Below the pieces are notes generated by a model. It did no database searches and was not told where the DNA came from. It saw only the letters and a list, made by a program, of their open reading frames with translations. The position numbers and the translations under genes were made by a program. From G020348185 sp964525045 (GTDB taxonomy: Bacteria > Nitrospirota > Nitrospiria > Nitrospirales > UBA8639): a DNA stretch of 55,897 nucleotides. The DNA is taken from the NCBI GenBank assembly GCA_964525045.1, contig CAZGFD010000025.1:1-55897 (forward strand). Direction: 5' to 3'. Of this stretch, positions 44,454-52,213 are shown piece by piece (position 1 is the first letter of the stretch; each line of letters opens with the position of its first letter).

Positions 44454-45557
44454 TCATAAGTTCACCTCATAGCGCGTACTCCGCCCGCCACCGGAAGACA
44501 CAAAGACGCCTTTATCCGCTAAATCCTGCAAGTCCCGCGTCGCGGTCGCTTTTGAGGTGCCCGTGATGGCAAGGTATTTCCTGGTATTCATCCCGCCCTC
44601 AAATCCTTTCGGCCCTTCTTCCAGCATCCGGTTCAGGACCCGCAACTGGCGTTCATTCAGTTGATCCCGAAACCGGTCAAAGAGCTGTGTTTTCTTCAGC
44701 GTAAAATCGATCTGCTCTTCGGTTTGTGCCTGTGCTTCCAGGGCCATTGTCACAAAATAGTTCATCCACGGCGTGATATCGTTGGATTTCTGCGCCGCCT
44801 GAAGCGCCTCATAATAGAGCTTTTTCTTCCCCTCTATCGTCCGGGACAGGCTCAGCAAAACCGGCCGCCCGATCCCCTGCGACAACGCTTTTTCCGAGAG
44901 CGCCCGCCCGATCCGTCCATTGCCATCCTCAAAGGGGTGGATGGATTCAAAATAGACATGCGTGATTGCCGACCGGATAACAGGCTTTTTGATTTCCTTT
45001 TTTCCCCCTGGGCCGGTTTCATTGAACCAGTCGACAAACCGCTTCATTTCTTTCGGGACACGCGCAGACGGCGGGGCCTCGAAATGCACTTTTTCTTTCC
45101 CGATCGGCCCTGAAACCACCTGCATCGGCTCCTTATGCCGCCGCCAGACCCCGGTTTTAACGCCGCGGCTCCCCTGCATGATCATCTTATGCCAGTCAAA
45201 GAGCTTTTTCTTCGTCAAAGGGTCTTGATAGCTATTTCGCACGTCAATCATAAGGGCGGCCGCCCCTTGCGCGCGTTCATCCCGGACCTGGGGAACATTC
45301 ACCGCCAGTCCCAGATTTTTCCGGATCGAGGACATCACATCCTCGCGGCTCAGATACTCGCCCTCGATTTCCGAGGTCTTCACAGCCTCGGCGACCATCA
45401 GCTCAATGATGGCCTCCGTTTGGGATTCAGCGGGCAATCCCTTCAGGAGCCCGCTCACCGTTCCCGTTCTCTCGGCAAACGCCAGCAACGCATCCTCAAC
45501 ATCGGTGAGGTCGTAAGAGAAGTCCGGCCAGTCTTTTTGCTGCCAGTTATAGCTCAT
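44454..45557 (-). CDS. Fic family AMP-transferase-type protein
   Basis: About 367 residues from ATG 45557 (MSYNWQQKDW). It has the Fic core motif HPFEDGNGRIGRA, with catalytic His, intact. The inhibitory helix pattern TSEIEGE is in the N-terminal part, so it is a class II Fic protein whose activity is self-restrained. A winged-helix-like C-terminus (LAITGTSKATATRDLQDLAD) probably binds DNA. Fic enzymes transfer AMP or another NMP to target proteins. The start codon overlaps the operator at 45557-45585, which suggests autoregulation. ORF6N-type protein is divergent. Confidence 0.92.
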   Translation of the reverse strand: MSYNWQQKDWPDFSYDLTDVEDALLAFAERTGTVSGLLKGLPAESQTEAIIELMVAEAVKTSEIEGEYLSREDVMSSIRKNLGLAVNVPQVRDERAQGAAALMIDVRNSYQDPLTKKKLFDWHKMIMQGSRGVKTGVWRRHKEPMQVVSGPIGKEKVHFEAPPSARVPKEMKRFVDWFNETGPGGKKEIKKPVIRSAITHVYFESIHPFEDGNGRIGRALSEKALSQGIGRPVLLSLSRTIEGKKKLYYEALQAAQKSNDITPWMNYFVTMALEAQAQTEEQIDFTLKKTQLFDRFRDQLNERQLRVLNRMLEEGPKGFEGGMNTRKYLAITGTSKATATRDLQDLADKGVFVSSGGGRSTRYEVNL

Positions 45558-45629
45558 GAGCCGATTATAGCACATAATCGGCTCACAAATACAAAAAAAA
45601 TGAGCCGAATAGGCGAATTAATCGGCTCA
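45557..45629. promoter_or_regulatory. Two 29-bp operator-like inverted repeats between fic and ORF6N
   Basis: Four copies of the half-site TGAGCCGA(T/A)T(A) occur: 45557-45568 (plus), 45574-45585 (minus), 45601-45608 (plus) and 45618-45629 (minus). They form two inverted pairs, each spanning 29 bp, with centres 44 bp apart. The first covers the fic start, the second lies in the ORF6N leader. A dimeric repressor could bind each, with looping or cooperative binding (inference). Confidence 0.7.
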
Positions 45630-46046
45630 ACTCCTCCCTCCGCTTTGGTGCGGGCGAGGAAACGCAACATGGACCGGTTCCCCAGTGATTTTGCCTTCCA
45701 GCTTACCAGAGACGAGTTTGAAAACTTGAGATGCCAGTTTGGCACCTCAAGTCAGTGGGGCGGGCGCCGCTACCAGCCCTTTGCCTTTACAGAACAAGGG
45801 GTTGCCATGTTGTCAAGCGTCCTCAGGAGCAAACGGGCCATATTAGCCAATATCAATATAATCAGGACGTTTGTCCGCATGCGTGAGATGCTGGCAACCA
45901 ACAAGGACATAGCCCGCAAGGTCGCCCAGCGTGACAATGACATTGCCGTCCTGTATGACTATCTCAACAAACTTCTCGAACCTCCAAAATCAAAAAAACG
46001 TCCCATCGGCTATATTCATCCAGAAGACCGGGACGAACCAGACTGA
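45600..46046 (+). CDS. ORF6N/KilA-N-type DNA-binding protein, N-terminally reduced
   Basis: About 148 residues if translated from ATG 45600, which overlaps the operator; ATG 45670 (MDRFPSDFAFQLTRDEFENL) is a more likely start. The ORF6N pattern RKRNMDRFPSDFAFQLTRDE, then QPFAFTEQGVAMLSSVLRSK and a coiled-coil is clear. The usual N-terminus (DSDLAELYGVET-type) is missing, so the domain may be truncated and this may be a pseudogene. Such proteins accompany toxin-like genes and phages. It is divergent from fic. Confidence 0.65.
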   Translation: MSRIGELIGSTPPSALVRARKRNMDRFPSDFAFQLTRDEFENLRCQFGTSSQWGGRRYQPFAFTEQGVAMLSSVLRSKRAILANINIIRTFVRMREMLATNKDIARKVAQRDNDIAVLYDYLNKLLEPPKSKKRPIGYIHPEDRDEPD

Positions 46047-46069
46047 AACCCGGGTCTTGTCTAAAATGC

Positions 46070-46300
46070 TCACCGCCTAACCTGTAATCGATTCACTTTT
46101 CCCAAATTCTTGCTCCGGTTCCGCTTACCCTTCTTTTGTGGATCAGGAATAACTTCCCCACATTCCCGACATACCAGATATCTCGTCTTTTTCCCTCTTT
46201 TCCCGGTGAGATTATCCACCATGCGTCCATGTTCGCAGGGCTTTCCCCCATTGTTGGCTTTCCAGGCCGCCTTCAGACGACCGGCCTCGTCTGACGTCAT
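46070..46300 (-). CDS. Small zinc-ribbon-like protein (76 aa)
   Basis: ATG 46300 follows AGGAGGGAAGGGC, a strong ribosome site. A CEHGR motif and a CRECG pair about 28 residues apart may bind zinc; the C-terminus is basic (KKGKRNRSKNLGKVNRLQVR). Function unknown; a nucleic-acid-binding role is possible. It converges with the ORF6N gene and precedes MarC, on the same strand. Confidence 0.55.
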   Translation of the reverse strand: MTSDEAGRLKAAWKANNGGKPCEHGRMVDNLTGKRGKKTRYLVCRECGEVIPDPQKKGKRNRSKNLGKVNRLQVRR

Positions 46301-46380
46301 GCCCTTCCCTCCTATGAGATAAAAAAAAACGAAGAACTGAGGACCGCTGTATCAAGCCTCCTTGATCCTATTGAGCACCA

Positions 46381-47007
46381 TTAATGGTCACCGTCATCCA
46401 GGATGGGCAGCCACCCATCGACGCCTTTGAATATCAGCTCGATGGCAAACGACCCTGTAAAAAGCGCCGTGACCCGCCCCGCGATGCTGGTGTACCGCTG
46501 GAGGTAGTTTTTACCGTATTTGACCGCCTGATCATGGAGGTATTTGAAAAGCAGAATGCCCAGAATGGCCACCCCCAACGCGAGTCCAATACATAAACTG
46601 GCCCACCCGGGATCGAGGCGACTGCCCGCAAAGACACTGGCGCTGATCGTCCCGGGTCCGACGATTAACGGCATGGCAATCGCACCAGACAGGTGGGTGG
46701 AGTCCGGACGGAGCGCCTCCATCGGGGGGCCAATGCCAAGGATGAGGCGAATGCCAATAATGAGAAAGGTAATCCCCCCGAAGATTTGAAAGGAGGCAAA
46801 GCGCACCTGCAACACCTGCTCAAAGATGGCATCGCCGGCCAGAGCAAAGACCACAAAGGCCACTAAGCTGAGCACACTCGCCCGGAAGAGAAGCCGCGAG
46901 AAGGCAGGGAATTCAAAGGCCTTGACGATCTCCAGGAGATAGATACTCATGGTAAACGGATTGAGAAGCACCAACAACAGAAGAAATGTTTTGGTAAAAA
47001 CGTCCAT
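46381..47007 (-). CDS. MarC family inner-membrane protein
   Basis: The 208-residue protein has six hydrophobic segments and the MarC family signatures: LLLVLLNPFTMSIYLLEIV, AIFEQVLQVRFASFQIFGGI, IAMPLIVGPGTISASV. MarC proteins are inner-membrane proteins of unknown transport substrate; the old antibiotic-resistance link is not supported. It looks chromosomal in type. There is no clear ribosome site. Confidence 0.88.
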   Translation of the reverse strand: MDVFTKTFLLLLVLLNPFTMSIYLLEIVKAFEFPAFSRLLFRASVLSLVAFVVFALAGDAIFEQVLQVRFASFQIFGGITFLIIGIRLILGIGPPMEALRPDSTHLSGAIAMPLIVGPGTISASVFAGSRLDPGWASLCIGLALGVAILGILLFKYLHDQAVKYGKNYLQRYTSIAGRVTALFTGSFAIELIFKGVDGWLPILDDGDH

Positions 47008-47334
47008 TGAGAAAAAGGAAAGAGCCTGAAGGTATTCGCAAAACCCTGAAAAAGTCAGATTCCCCCATGTTAACTCAAAAGGTCGGATTTTTTCAGCTAA
47101 GTGTTCAATTCTGTTTTAACAAAACTCAGGGCTACGGTTACCAGATAGGGGGCCTCATCTTCATGATTTTGACAACTAAATTTCGGGGCAGTTTACAAAA
47201 AAGCTTCGGGAAATTGGCAATTTCAATCTATCGAGGCAAAAGGAAACCATACAGGGGTATTCACTCTTTCCTCCCCTCCCCTGCCTGGCTTATCCTGATA
47301 CCCTGTTTCGCACGCCTCTTTCAGGAGCCCCTCC
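47008..47334. other. Intergenic region with no gene recognised
   Basis: Between MarC and the 110-residue gene. It contains an AT-rich promoter-like part (about 47090-47200) and a GAGCCCCTCCATG start region at its end. No structure is evident. Confidence 0.4.
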
Positions 47335-47667
47335 ATGCCCAAGCTCAAATACGGCAAAACACAACCGGCCAAAAGAACAACCAGAACCCGCTCCAAAACC
47401 CAGGAACTGGATCGCCTGCGTATCTATCTGAACGGCCATCACAGCACGGCCGATTTGCGTCATATGCTCAACCAGGCCGTCGATGAGCTGGAGGATTTAG
47501 GTATTACCCATGTCGGCACAAAATCATTCGGCTGCGCCTTGTTTGTCAAACTATCCAACGCGGACGGAATCGGCCTTGCCGATCTGGGCCCAAACAACAA
47601 TCTCATGGATGAAAACATTACAATTTCAGAACCGCGCAGAAGCGCAGCCGAAGAATACGGCCTTTAA
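47335..47667 (+). CDS. Hypothetical protein (110 aa) with basic N-terminus
   Basis: Basic and Thr-rich start (MPKLKYGKTQPAKRTTRTRS), then a helical and beta-rich core (LRHMLNQAVDELEDLGITHV, then GTKSFGCALFVKLSNADGIG). GAGCCCCTCC lies before ATG 47335. The last nine codons (RRSAAEEYGL) recur at 48812-48841, which marks a rearrangement. Family unknown; it resembles small element-borne proteins. Confidence 0.5.
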   Translation: MPKLKYGKTQPAKRTTRTRSKTQELDRLRIYLNGHHSTADLRHMLNQAVDELEDLGITHVGTKSFGCALFVKLSNADGIGLADLGPNNNLMDENITISEPRRSAAEEYGL

Positions 47668-47671
47668 TCAG
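47642..47671 (+). repeat. 30-bp direct repeat, left copy
   Basis: It covers the stop codon of the 110-residue gene (GCGCAGCCGA, then ATACGG, TTTAATCAG). A relative with 28 of 30 matches lies at about 48816-48845. The pair brackets the 50-residue gene and the Slp gene. Confidence 0.6.
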
Positions 47672-47697
47672 CAAGCATTCTGTGCTAGGCCAAAGGC

Positions 47698-47850
47698 ATG
47701 GCTAAACCGCGCAACAAATCCGAAGGAAAATGGTTGAGCGAACGTCGCTGGCCTCGGATCACCGTTCACAAGCCCTCGTTCAAACGATGGGTCAAGCGCC
47801 GCCTGTCCAAAGCCCGTCGCAAGAAATCCAACGATTACATTCACGACTGA
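47698..47850 (+). CDS. Small basic hypothetical protein (50 aa)
   Basis: ATG 47698 to TGA 47850, with CCAAAGGC upstream. The sequence is very basic (MAKPRNKSEGKWLSERRWPR; SFKRWVKRRLSKARRKKSND). A DNA- or RNA-binding role would fit. It lies just after the 110-residue gene, within the segment bracketed by direct repeats. Confidence 0.4.
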   Translation: MAKPRNKSEGKWLSERRWPRITVHKPSFKRWVKRRLSKARRKKSNDYIHD

Positions 47851-47978
47851 TCCTTCTCCTTCGATTGGTTTTCCCGGCAATTTCCCAACGTTAGCCGGGG
47901 GGACAACGAAATCAAGCCGTTCCCCTCGTCTTTCGGAGTCCTTTGTCCGCCAGATGAAGGCCTTTAGGTTACAATGAT

Positions 47979-48599
47979 ATGAACAATATGTTACGGTTGC
48001 ACGAAGGACTATTGAAAGACTTGACGGGATCAGTGATCAATCAATTGCGAATGACACTCAGTGGTGGAGGGTTGTGTCTCCTCCTATCCGGATGCACCTT
48101 CCCGGCACCCTCTCCGAATCACACCTCTCCAGAATTCCGGATGGAGGAATTCGGCGCGGTCGTCGCCCAACCTGACGTGTATCGCGGACGGGCGGTAAGA
48201 CTGGCGGGGCGAATAGTACGGGTCGAAAAGACGGAAAAGGGGACGGAGATCCTTGCCGATTGGCTCCCCTTTCCTGCCAAAGGCCAGTATGGTCCTGGTT
48301 CAAATAAATTTGACCGCCAAGGCCGGTTTTCAGTTCTTTACCCCGAACCGATTCATAGATGGAGTTCCTGGCAGGGAAACCGGTTTACGATGACCGGCCA
48401 CCTTGAGGGGACGGTGGAGATGATCGACAGTTTCACTGGAACGACCGCCACCATCCCCGCCATGGTTGCGCGATGTCTTCACCTATGGGAAACAGGTGAT
48501 AATCTCTGGGGAGATCAGCCCGATAATGATTTTAGTGGGTATCCCTATCGCAAACAAACCTATTGCACACAAAACCAAGAGGGATTTCCTGGCCCCTAA
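47979..48599 (+). CDS. Slp-like outer-membrane lipoprotein
   Basis: The 206-residue protein has the lipobox LCLLLSGC followed by TFPAPSP, and the Slp-like core YRGRAVRLAGRIVRVEKTE, WQGNRFTMTGHLEGTVE. Slp lipoproteins are associated with stationary-phase and acid or carbon starvation in enterobacteria; here the function is unknown. ATG 48051 would put the signal closer to the Cys, but the longer form includes the positively charged n-region. Bracketed by 30-bp direct repeats with the 50-residue gene. Confidence 0.75.
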   Translation: MNNMLRLHEGLLKDLTGSVINQLRMTLSGGGLCLLLSGCTFPAPSPNHTSPEFRMEEFGAVVAQPDVYRGRAVRLAGRIVRVEKTEKGTEILADWLPFPAKGQYGPGSNKFDRQGRFSVLYPEPIHRWSSWQGNRFTMTGHLEGTVEMIDSFTGTTATIPAMVARCLHLWETGDNLWGDQPDNDFSGYPYRKQTYCTQNQEGFPGP

Positions 48600-48815
48600 A
48601 TACCCTGGTTCAACGGTTTTATCTTCCTCCAGAACCCGCCCAGGCCCGATCTTTCTCATTCGTTTTTTTCTTGTCGGATCTCATCTCCTGGCATTTCAAG
48701 ATAGGCTATCAGCCAAATTTCCCCCAACGTGTTGACTTCCAACTCCCAGGTTTTTTTTAAATCTTGCCATGTCCCAAAAGCGTACGTTCCGACCCGTACC
48801 ATTCGCCCTGCCGCA

Positions 48816-48845
48816 GCGCAGCCGAGGAATACGGGCTTTAATCAG
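48816..48845 (+). repeat. 30-bp direct repeat, right copy
   Basis: GCGCAGCCGA, ATACGG and TTTAATCAG match 47642-47671 at 28 of 30 positions. It lies at the 3' end of the BrnA-like fragment (48838), which it truncates. Confidence 0.6.
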
Positions 48846-49008
48846 ATCTCCGGCTCTTACTTTCCGTCCCCATCGGCGGCAGGAGGATTTTCGCATCCTT
48901 CCAGAAACCTTCCGGCAAAGACGGGCCAGCATGCGCATCGGCACGGGTCTTCCCCTTCATCTTAAGGGCTTCATCAAGCGTGACCACTGTCAAACGTTCC
49001 GCCCTCAT
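48838..49008 (-). pseudogene. BrnA-like antitoxin, truncated
   Basis: Frame from ATG 49008 (MRAERLTVVTLDEALKMKGK, GGGGAAG upstream). It has the BrnA-like segment LPEGFWKDAKILLPP but stops after GTESKSRRSD, where intact antitoxins continue into the DNA-binding RHH part (VSLRLDPDVLEWF-type). It overlaps the 3' end of higA by 35 bp. It ends at the direct repeat, suggesting truncation by rearrangement. Similarity is moderate. Confidence 0.45.
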
Positions 49009-49333
49009 CTCTTCCCCCAGAAACCGACAACAACAAATCCCGGTTTCTTTCAATAGACCGACGAACCTTTTTCGGAAGTTCCTCTTCCGCTATCCGTGCA
49101 TCATACTCCATCTGAAGATTAAGCCAGAATTGCGCCGTCGTATTGAAAAACAACCCAAGCCGTTCGGCCGTATCCGGCGTCACATCCACCTCGCCCCGGC
49201 ACAGCCGCGTCATCCGGTTTGGCGCCACCAAAATCGCGTGCGCCAACTGGGTCGCTTTCAGGCCCATCGGCTTCAAAAATTCCTCTTCCAGAAATTCTCC
49301 CGGATGATGCGGATTCATTCCATTCTTAATCAT
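48974..49333 (-). CDS. higA: HigA family antitoxin (XRE type)
   Basis: A 119-residue protein with the HigA pattern: HPGEFLEEEFLKPMGLKATQ, LAHAILVAPNRMTRLCRGEV, then TPDTAERLGLFFNTTAQFWL. Helix-turn-helix DNA binding and toxin neutralisation are expected. It lies 9 bp after higB on the same strand. A perfect inverted repeat at 49639-49666, upstream of higB, is the likely operator. The C-terminus (SVSGGRDEGGTFDSGHA) is longer than usual. Confidence 0.93.
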   Translation of the reverse strand: MIKNGMNPHHPGEFLEEEFLKPMGLKATQLAHAILVAPNRMTRLCRGEVDVTPDTAERLGLFFNTTAQFWLNLQMEYDARIAEEELPKKVRRSIERNRDLLLSVSGGRDEGGTFDSGHA

Positions 49334-49342
49334 CGTACCCTC

Positions 49343-49624
49343 TCATTCATAATGCTTATTGATCTCCACCTCGTGAGGTCCATCTTCTTTCCACACAAAG
49401 CAAATCCGGAACTGATCGTTGATCCGGATGCTGTGCTGACCCTTCCGGTCGCCTTTCAGCGCTTCCAGCTCATTGCCGGGAGGCGATAAAAGATCCCGTA
49501 ATTCCACGGCCGCATGCAGCATCAACAGCTTCCGTTCCGCCACCCTCTTGACCGCCGAAAACTCCTTCACCCGTACCCCGGCAAAGAACTTTTCTGTCTT
49601 TTTATCCTTAAAGCTTCTTATCAT
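49343..49624 (-). CDS. higB: HigB family toxin (RelE/ParE superfamily)
   Basis: A 93-residue mRNA-interferase-type toxin: SFKDKKTEKFFAGVRVKEFS, AVELRDLLSPPGNELEALKG, then SIRINDQFRICFVWKEDGPHEVEINKHYE, where the late basic and aromatic residues fit the ribosome-dependent RNase site. Gene order toxin-antitoxin is the HigBA order. Its promoter carries an inverted repeat at 49639-49666. Confidence 0.93.
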   Translation of the reverse strand: MIRSFKDKKTEKFFAGVRVKEFSAVKRVAERKLLMLHAAVELRDLLSPPGNELEALKGDRKGQHSIRINDQFRICFVWKEDGPHEVEINKHYE

Positions 49625-49638
49625 TTACAGCTTATCAT

Positions 49639-49666
49639 AATTTCCACGTTACGTACAGTGGAAATT
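49639..49666. promoter_or_regulatory. Inverted repeat in the higBA promoter
   Basis: AATTTCCAC and GTGGAAATT flank a 10-bp spacer, 15 bp upstream of the higB start on the minus strand. Autoregulation by HigA at such sites is known; the site here is inferred. Confidence 0.65.
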
Positions 49667-49825
49667 TATACCCTCTCCTAAGCCTTTTGTAAACAAGCTT
49701 TTTTGGAATATTCTCCAATCCATTCTCATATTAACTTCCCGTGGTTTTTCGGTTGCCCCGAAGCTTGTCCCCCTGACCCTTGGGACTATTCCGGGATCAC
49801 GCATTCAGCACGTTTCCTGTTCGGC

Positions 49826-49959
49826 TGGTTTTCCTTTCTTATTTGCGCGTTTTTAGCTGGCCGCGCCGTCAGGTCAATGGGCGGCCCGCACCAGGGACCG
49901 TGTTGCCCATGACCTTCCGGCTATCCCGGCCAGCTTTTTTTCGTGCGTAAGGAAAACCA
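49826..49959 (+). promoter_or_regulatory. Long leader hairpin upstream of the ParB-like gene
   Basis: TGGTTTTCCTT (49826-49836) pairs with AAGGAAAACCA (49949-49959); AGCTGGCCG pairs with CGGCCAGCT. At the apex GGTCA and TGGGC pair with GCCCATGACC. The basal arms resemble the 25114-25283 leader, with compensatory pairs; the apical module is different. The ribosome site follows directly (GAAAGGAG). Confidence 0.65.
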
Positions 49960-49980
49960 ACCATCGAAAGGAGAACGATT

Positions 49981-51861
49981 ATGACTGATACAAAAGAAAT
50001 CCCCCTGAACCAGCTCACGCCATGGGAAGGCAACGTCCGCAGGACGGAACCCAAAACCGGCCTGAACCACCTGACCGCATCTATCGCCGCACACGGCTTG
50101 CTGCAATCCCTCGTCGTACGCAAGAAGCCGAAAGGCAAAAAATACGCTGTCATCGCCGGAGGCCGCCGCCTGCAGGCACTCAACCACCTTGCAGCGCACG
50201 GGACCATTCCCGCCGATCACCCGGTGTCCTGCCGGATCATCGCAAACGGCGCGGATGACACGGAAATCAGCCTGACCGAAAACTCCGTGCGCGAACAAAT
50301 GCACCCGGCCGATGAATTCGAGGCCTTCCGAGATCTCATCGACAAGGGCATCCCGCTTGCAGACGTAGCCGCACGGTTCGGGGTCACGGAAACCGTCGTC
50401 CGGCAGCGCCTGAAGCTCGCCCGCGTCAGCCCGGTCATTCTGGACACCTACCGCAAAAGCGAGCTTTCGCTTGCGCAGGTCATGGCCTTTGCCGTCTCCG
50501 ACGATCATGATTTGCAGGAACAGGTGCTGGAAAATCTTTCCTCTTACAACAACGATCCGGACGACATCCGCGACGCCCTGACGGAAAATGATATTCCCGC
50601 GACCGACCGCCGCGTACGCTTTGTGACGTTGGGCGCCTATGAAGCGGCCGGGGGCAAAACACGCCGCGACCTGTTCACGCAGGATGAAGCGGGAATTTTC
50701 ATCCTCGACCCCGGTCTGCTCGACCGGCTCGTGGCCGAAAAACTCGAAACCCTTGCCGTTAAAATCCAGGCCGAGGGCTGGAAATGGGTCGCTGTCCGGC
50801 CTTCCTACGATCATGCGGAATGGGTGGATTGCGAGCGCAAATACCAACACCCGGTTCCGATGACCGATGATCAGCAGGCGGAATATGACGCGCTCGAAAC
50901 CGAGCTCGACAATCTGTACGACACCGAAGACGAGCTGACCGAGGAACAGGAAGCCCGTGCCGACGCCATCCGGGAACGGATCGAGGCGCTGGAAGATCGT
51001 GAAATGGTCTGGCCTCCGGAAACCGTTGGATTTGCCGGGGCCGTCATAACCCTGGATCGTACCGGGGATCCTGACATCCGGCGCGGCTTTATCCGGCCGG
51101 AAGACTTCCCGGAACCGGAACCAGACGCATCCGAAGACGATCCGGATGCACAACATTCAAAGCCTGCGGCAAAACCGGAATTTTCCGCATCCCTCGTGGA
51201 AAATCTCACGGCGCACAGATCCGCGGCCTTGGCCGTGACGCTTGCGGACGAACCGGAAGTGGCTCTGGCCGCAACCGTTCACGCGCTCGCCCTCGGGATC
51301 TTTTACCGTGGCACGCATGCCGATTCCTGCCTGAAACTTTTTGCCAGCGAACAATTTTTCAGCCGCACCAAAGACTCCCCGGCCAACGCGCGGATCGAAC
51401 AGCACAAGGCAGACTGGCATCTCCGCCTCCCGGAGGAGGCGGAGGACTTGTGGAAGTGGTGCCTCAAACAAAGGCGCGACACCCTGATGGCGCTTCTGGC
51501 CGTCTGTGCCGCGTGCAGCATCAATGCGATACAGGCCAAAGCCGATCGCCCCGATTGCGGACGCCTTGCCCACGCGCACGACCTGGCCGAAGCGCTCACG
51601 CTTGATATGACCGACTGGTTCACCCCCACGGCGGAGAATTATTTCGGGAAGATCAGCAAGACGCAAATTCTTGACGCCATGACCGCAGCGAAAGGCGTTC
51701 CCCCGGCCCCCGCCATGGCAAAGCTCAAAAAGCGCGAGCTTGCCGCTGCAGCTGAAAAGGCCGTCGCCGGCACGGACTGGCTTCCTGCCATCCTGCGCCT
51801 CCCAGCTGAAGCATCCTCTGACGAGGAAATCGCCCTCGAAGAACAGGGAGAAGGCGCGTAA
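49981..51861 (+). CDS. ParB/RepB/Spo0J-type protein
   Basis: The 626-residue protein starts with a ParB/Srx-type domain: IPLNQLTPWEGNVRRTEPKT, LLQSLVVRKKPKGKKYAVIA, GGRRLQAL (nucleotide-binding site), TENSVREQMHPADEFEAFRD. An HTH follows (LADVAARFGVTETVVRQRLK). The C-terminal half is acidic and element-specific, with no known fold. ParB proteins bind centromere-like sites or act as regulators. No parA was seen nearby, so partition in the strict sense is doubtful. It has a leader hairpin and a terminator (51850-51870). Long for the family. Confidence 0.85.
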   Translation: MTDTKEIPLNQLTPWEGNVRRTEPKTGLNHLTASIAAHGLLQSLVVRKKPKGKKYAVIAGGRRLQALNHLAAHGTIPADHPVSCRIIANGADDTEISLTENSVREQMHPADEFEAFRDLIDKGIPLADVAARFGVTETVVRQRLKLARVSPVILDTYRKSELSLAQVMAFAVSDDHDLQEQVLENLSSYNNDPDDIRDALTENDIPATDRRVRFVTLGAYEAAGGKTRRDLFTQDEAGIFILDPGLLDRLVAEKLETLAVKIQAEGWKWVAVRPSYDHAEWVDCERKYQHPVPMTDDQQAEYDALETELDNLYDTEDELTEEQEARADAIRERIEALEDREMVWPPETVGFAGAVITLDRTGDPDIRRGFIRPEDFPEPEPDASEDDPDAQHSKPAAKPEFSASLVENLTAHRSAALAVTLADEPEVALAATVHALALGIFYRGTHADSCLKLFASEQFFSRTKDSPANARIEQHKADWHLRLPEEAEDLWKWCLKQRRDTLMALLAVCAACSINAIQAKADRPDCGRLAHAHDLAEALTLDMTDWFTPTAENYFGKISKTQILDAMTAAKGVPPAPAMAKLKKRELAAAAEKAVAGTDWLPAILRLPAEASSDEEIALEEQGEGA

Positions 51862-51870
51862 AGCGCCTTC
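51850..51870 (+). terminator. Terminator after the ParB-like gene
   Basis: GAAGGCGC and GCGCCTTC flank a GTAAA loop, followed by TTTCCTTCC. The stop codon TAA lies in the loop. A likely intrinsic terminator. Confidence 0.75.
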
Positions 51871-52213
51871 TTTCCTTCCCCATGAACGAAAGGATTGTGA
51901 AAGTGTCCTTTCCCCATTTTGTTACAAACCGTTTTCAGGTCATCTTCCCAGCTGGCTGCGCAACCGGAATTTCCTTCCGGGCTGTGTTCCGGTTTTCTTT
52001 GTCCGTTCCGAAGCCTGTACGGGTCACCCGTGCCCTCGATTTCCATGGCCCACGCAACCACGCATGCCAGCAGGCTTGTCATGCCGGGTTGCCCTTTTTA
52101 GTGCCATGGCGACGATCCCGGCCTCCCCTCCCCCGCCTCCTTCGCCTTGTTGCCCTGGCTTTTCGCGACCAGTGAGAAAGCCAGGTTCAACAATCAAATA
52201 AAGGAGGCACAAC
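51862..52213. other. Long leader region of the 82-residue gene
   Basis: No gene is supported. The region carries C-rich stretches and then the 45-nt leader at 52148-52192. The rest shows no repeat shared with other leaders. Confidence 0.45.
52148..52192 (+). promoter_or_regulatory. 45-nt two-tier leader hairpin, copy C
   Basis: TGTTG (52148-52152) pairs with CAACA (52188-52192). After a 1x2 internal loop, CCTGGCTTT pairs with AAAGCCAGG, with one more T-G wobble pair. The loop has 12 nt, from C to TGA. Sequence differs from A and B at most stem positions, but the pairing is retained. Confidence 0.75.

Noticed and set aside
45135..45599. Upstream extension of the ORF6N frame
   Set aside because: Antisense to fic and running through the operators; the ORF6N part itself begins later.
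48696..48965. Frames on both strands over the right direct repeat
   Set aside because: They overlap the BrnA-like fragment and the repeat; none has motif support.
49921..51156. 411-codon minus-strand frame
   Set aside because: Antisense to the ParB-like gene, with low-complexity composition typical of a shadow in GC-rich DNA.
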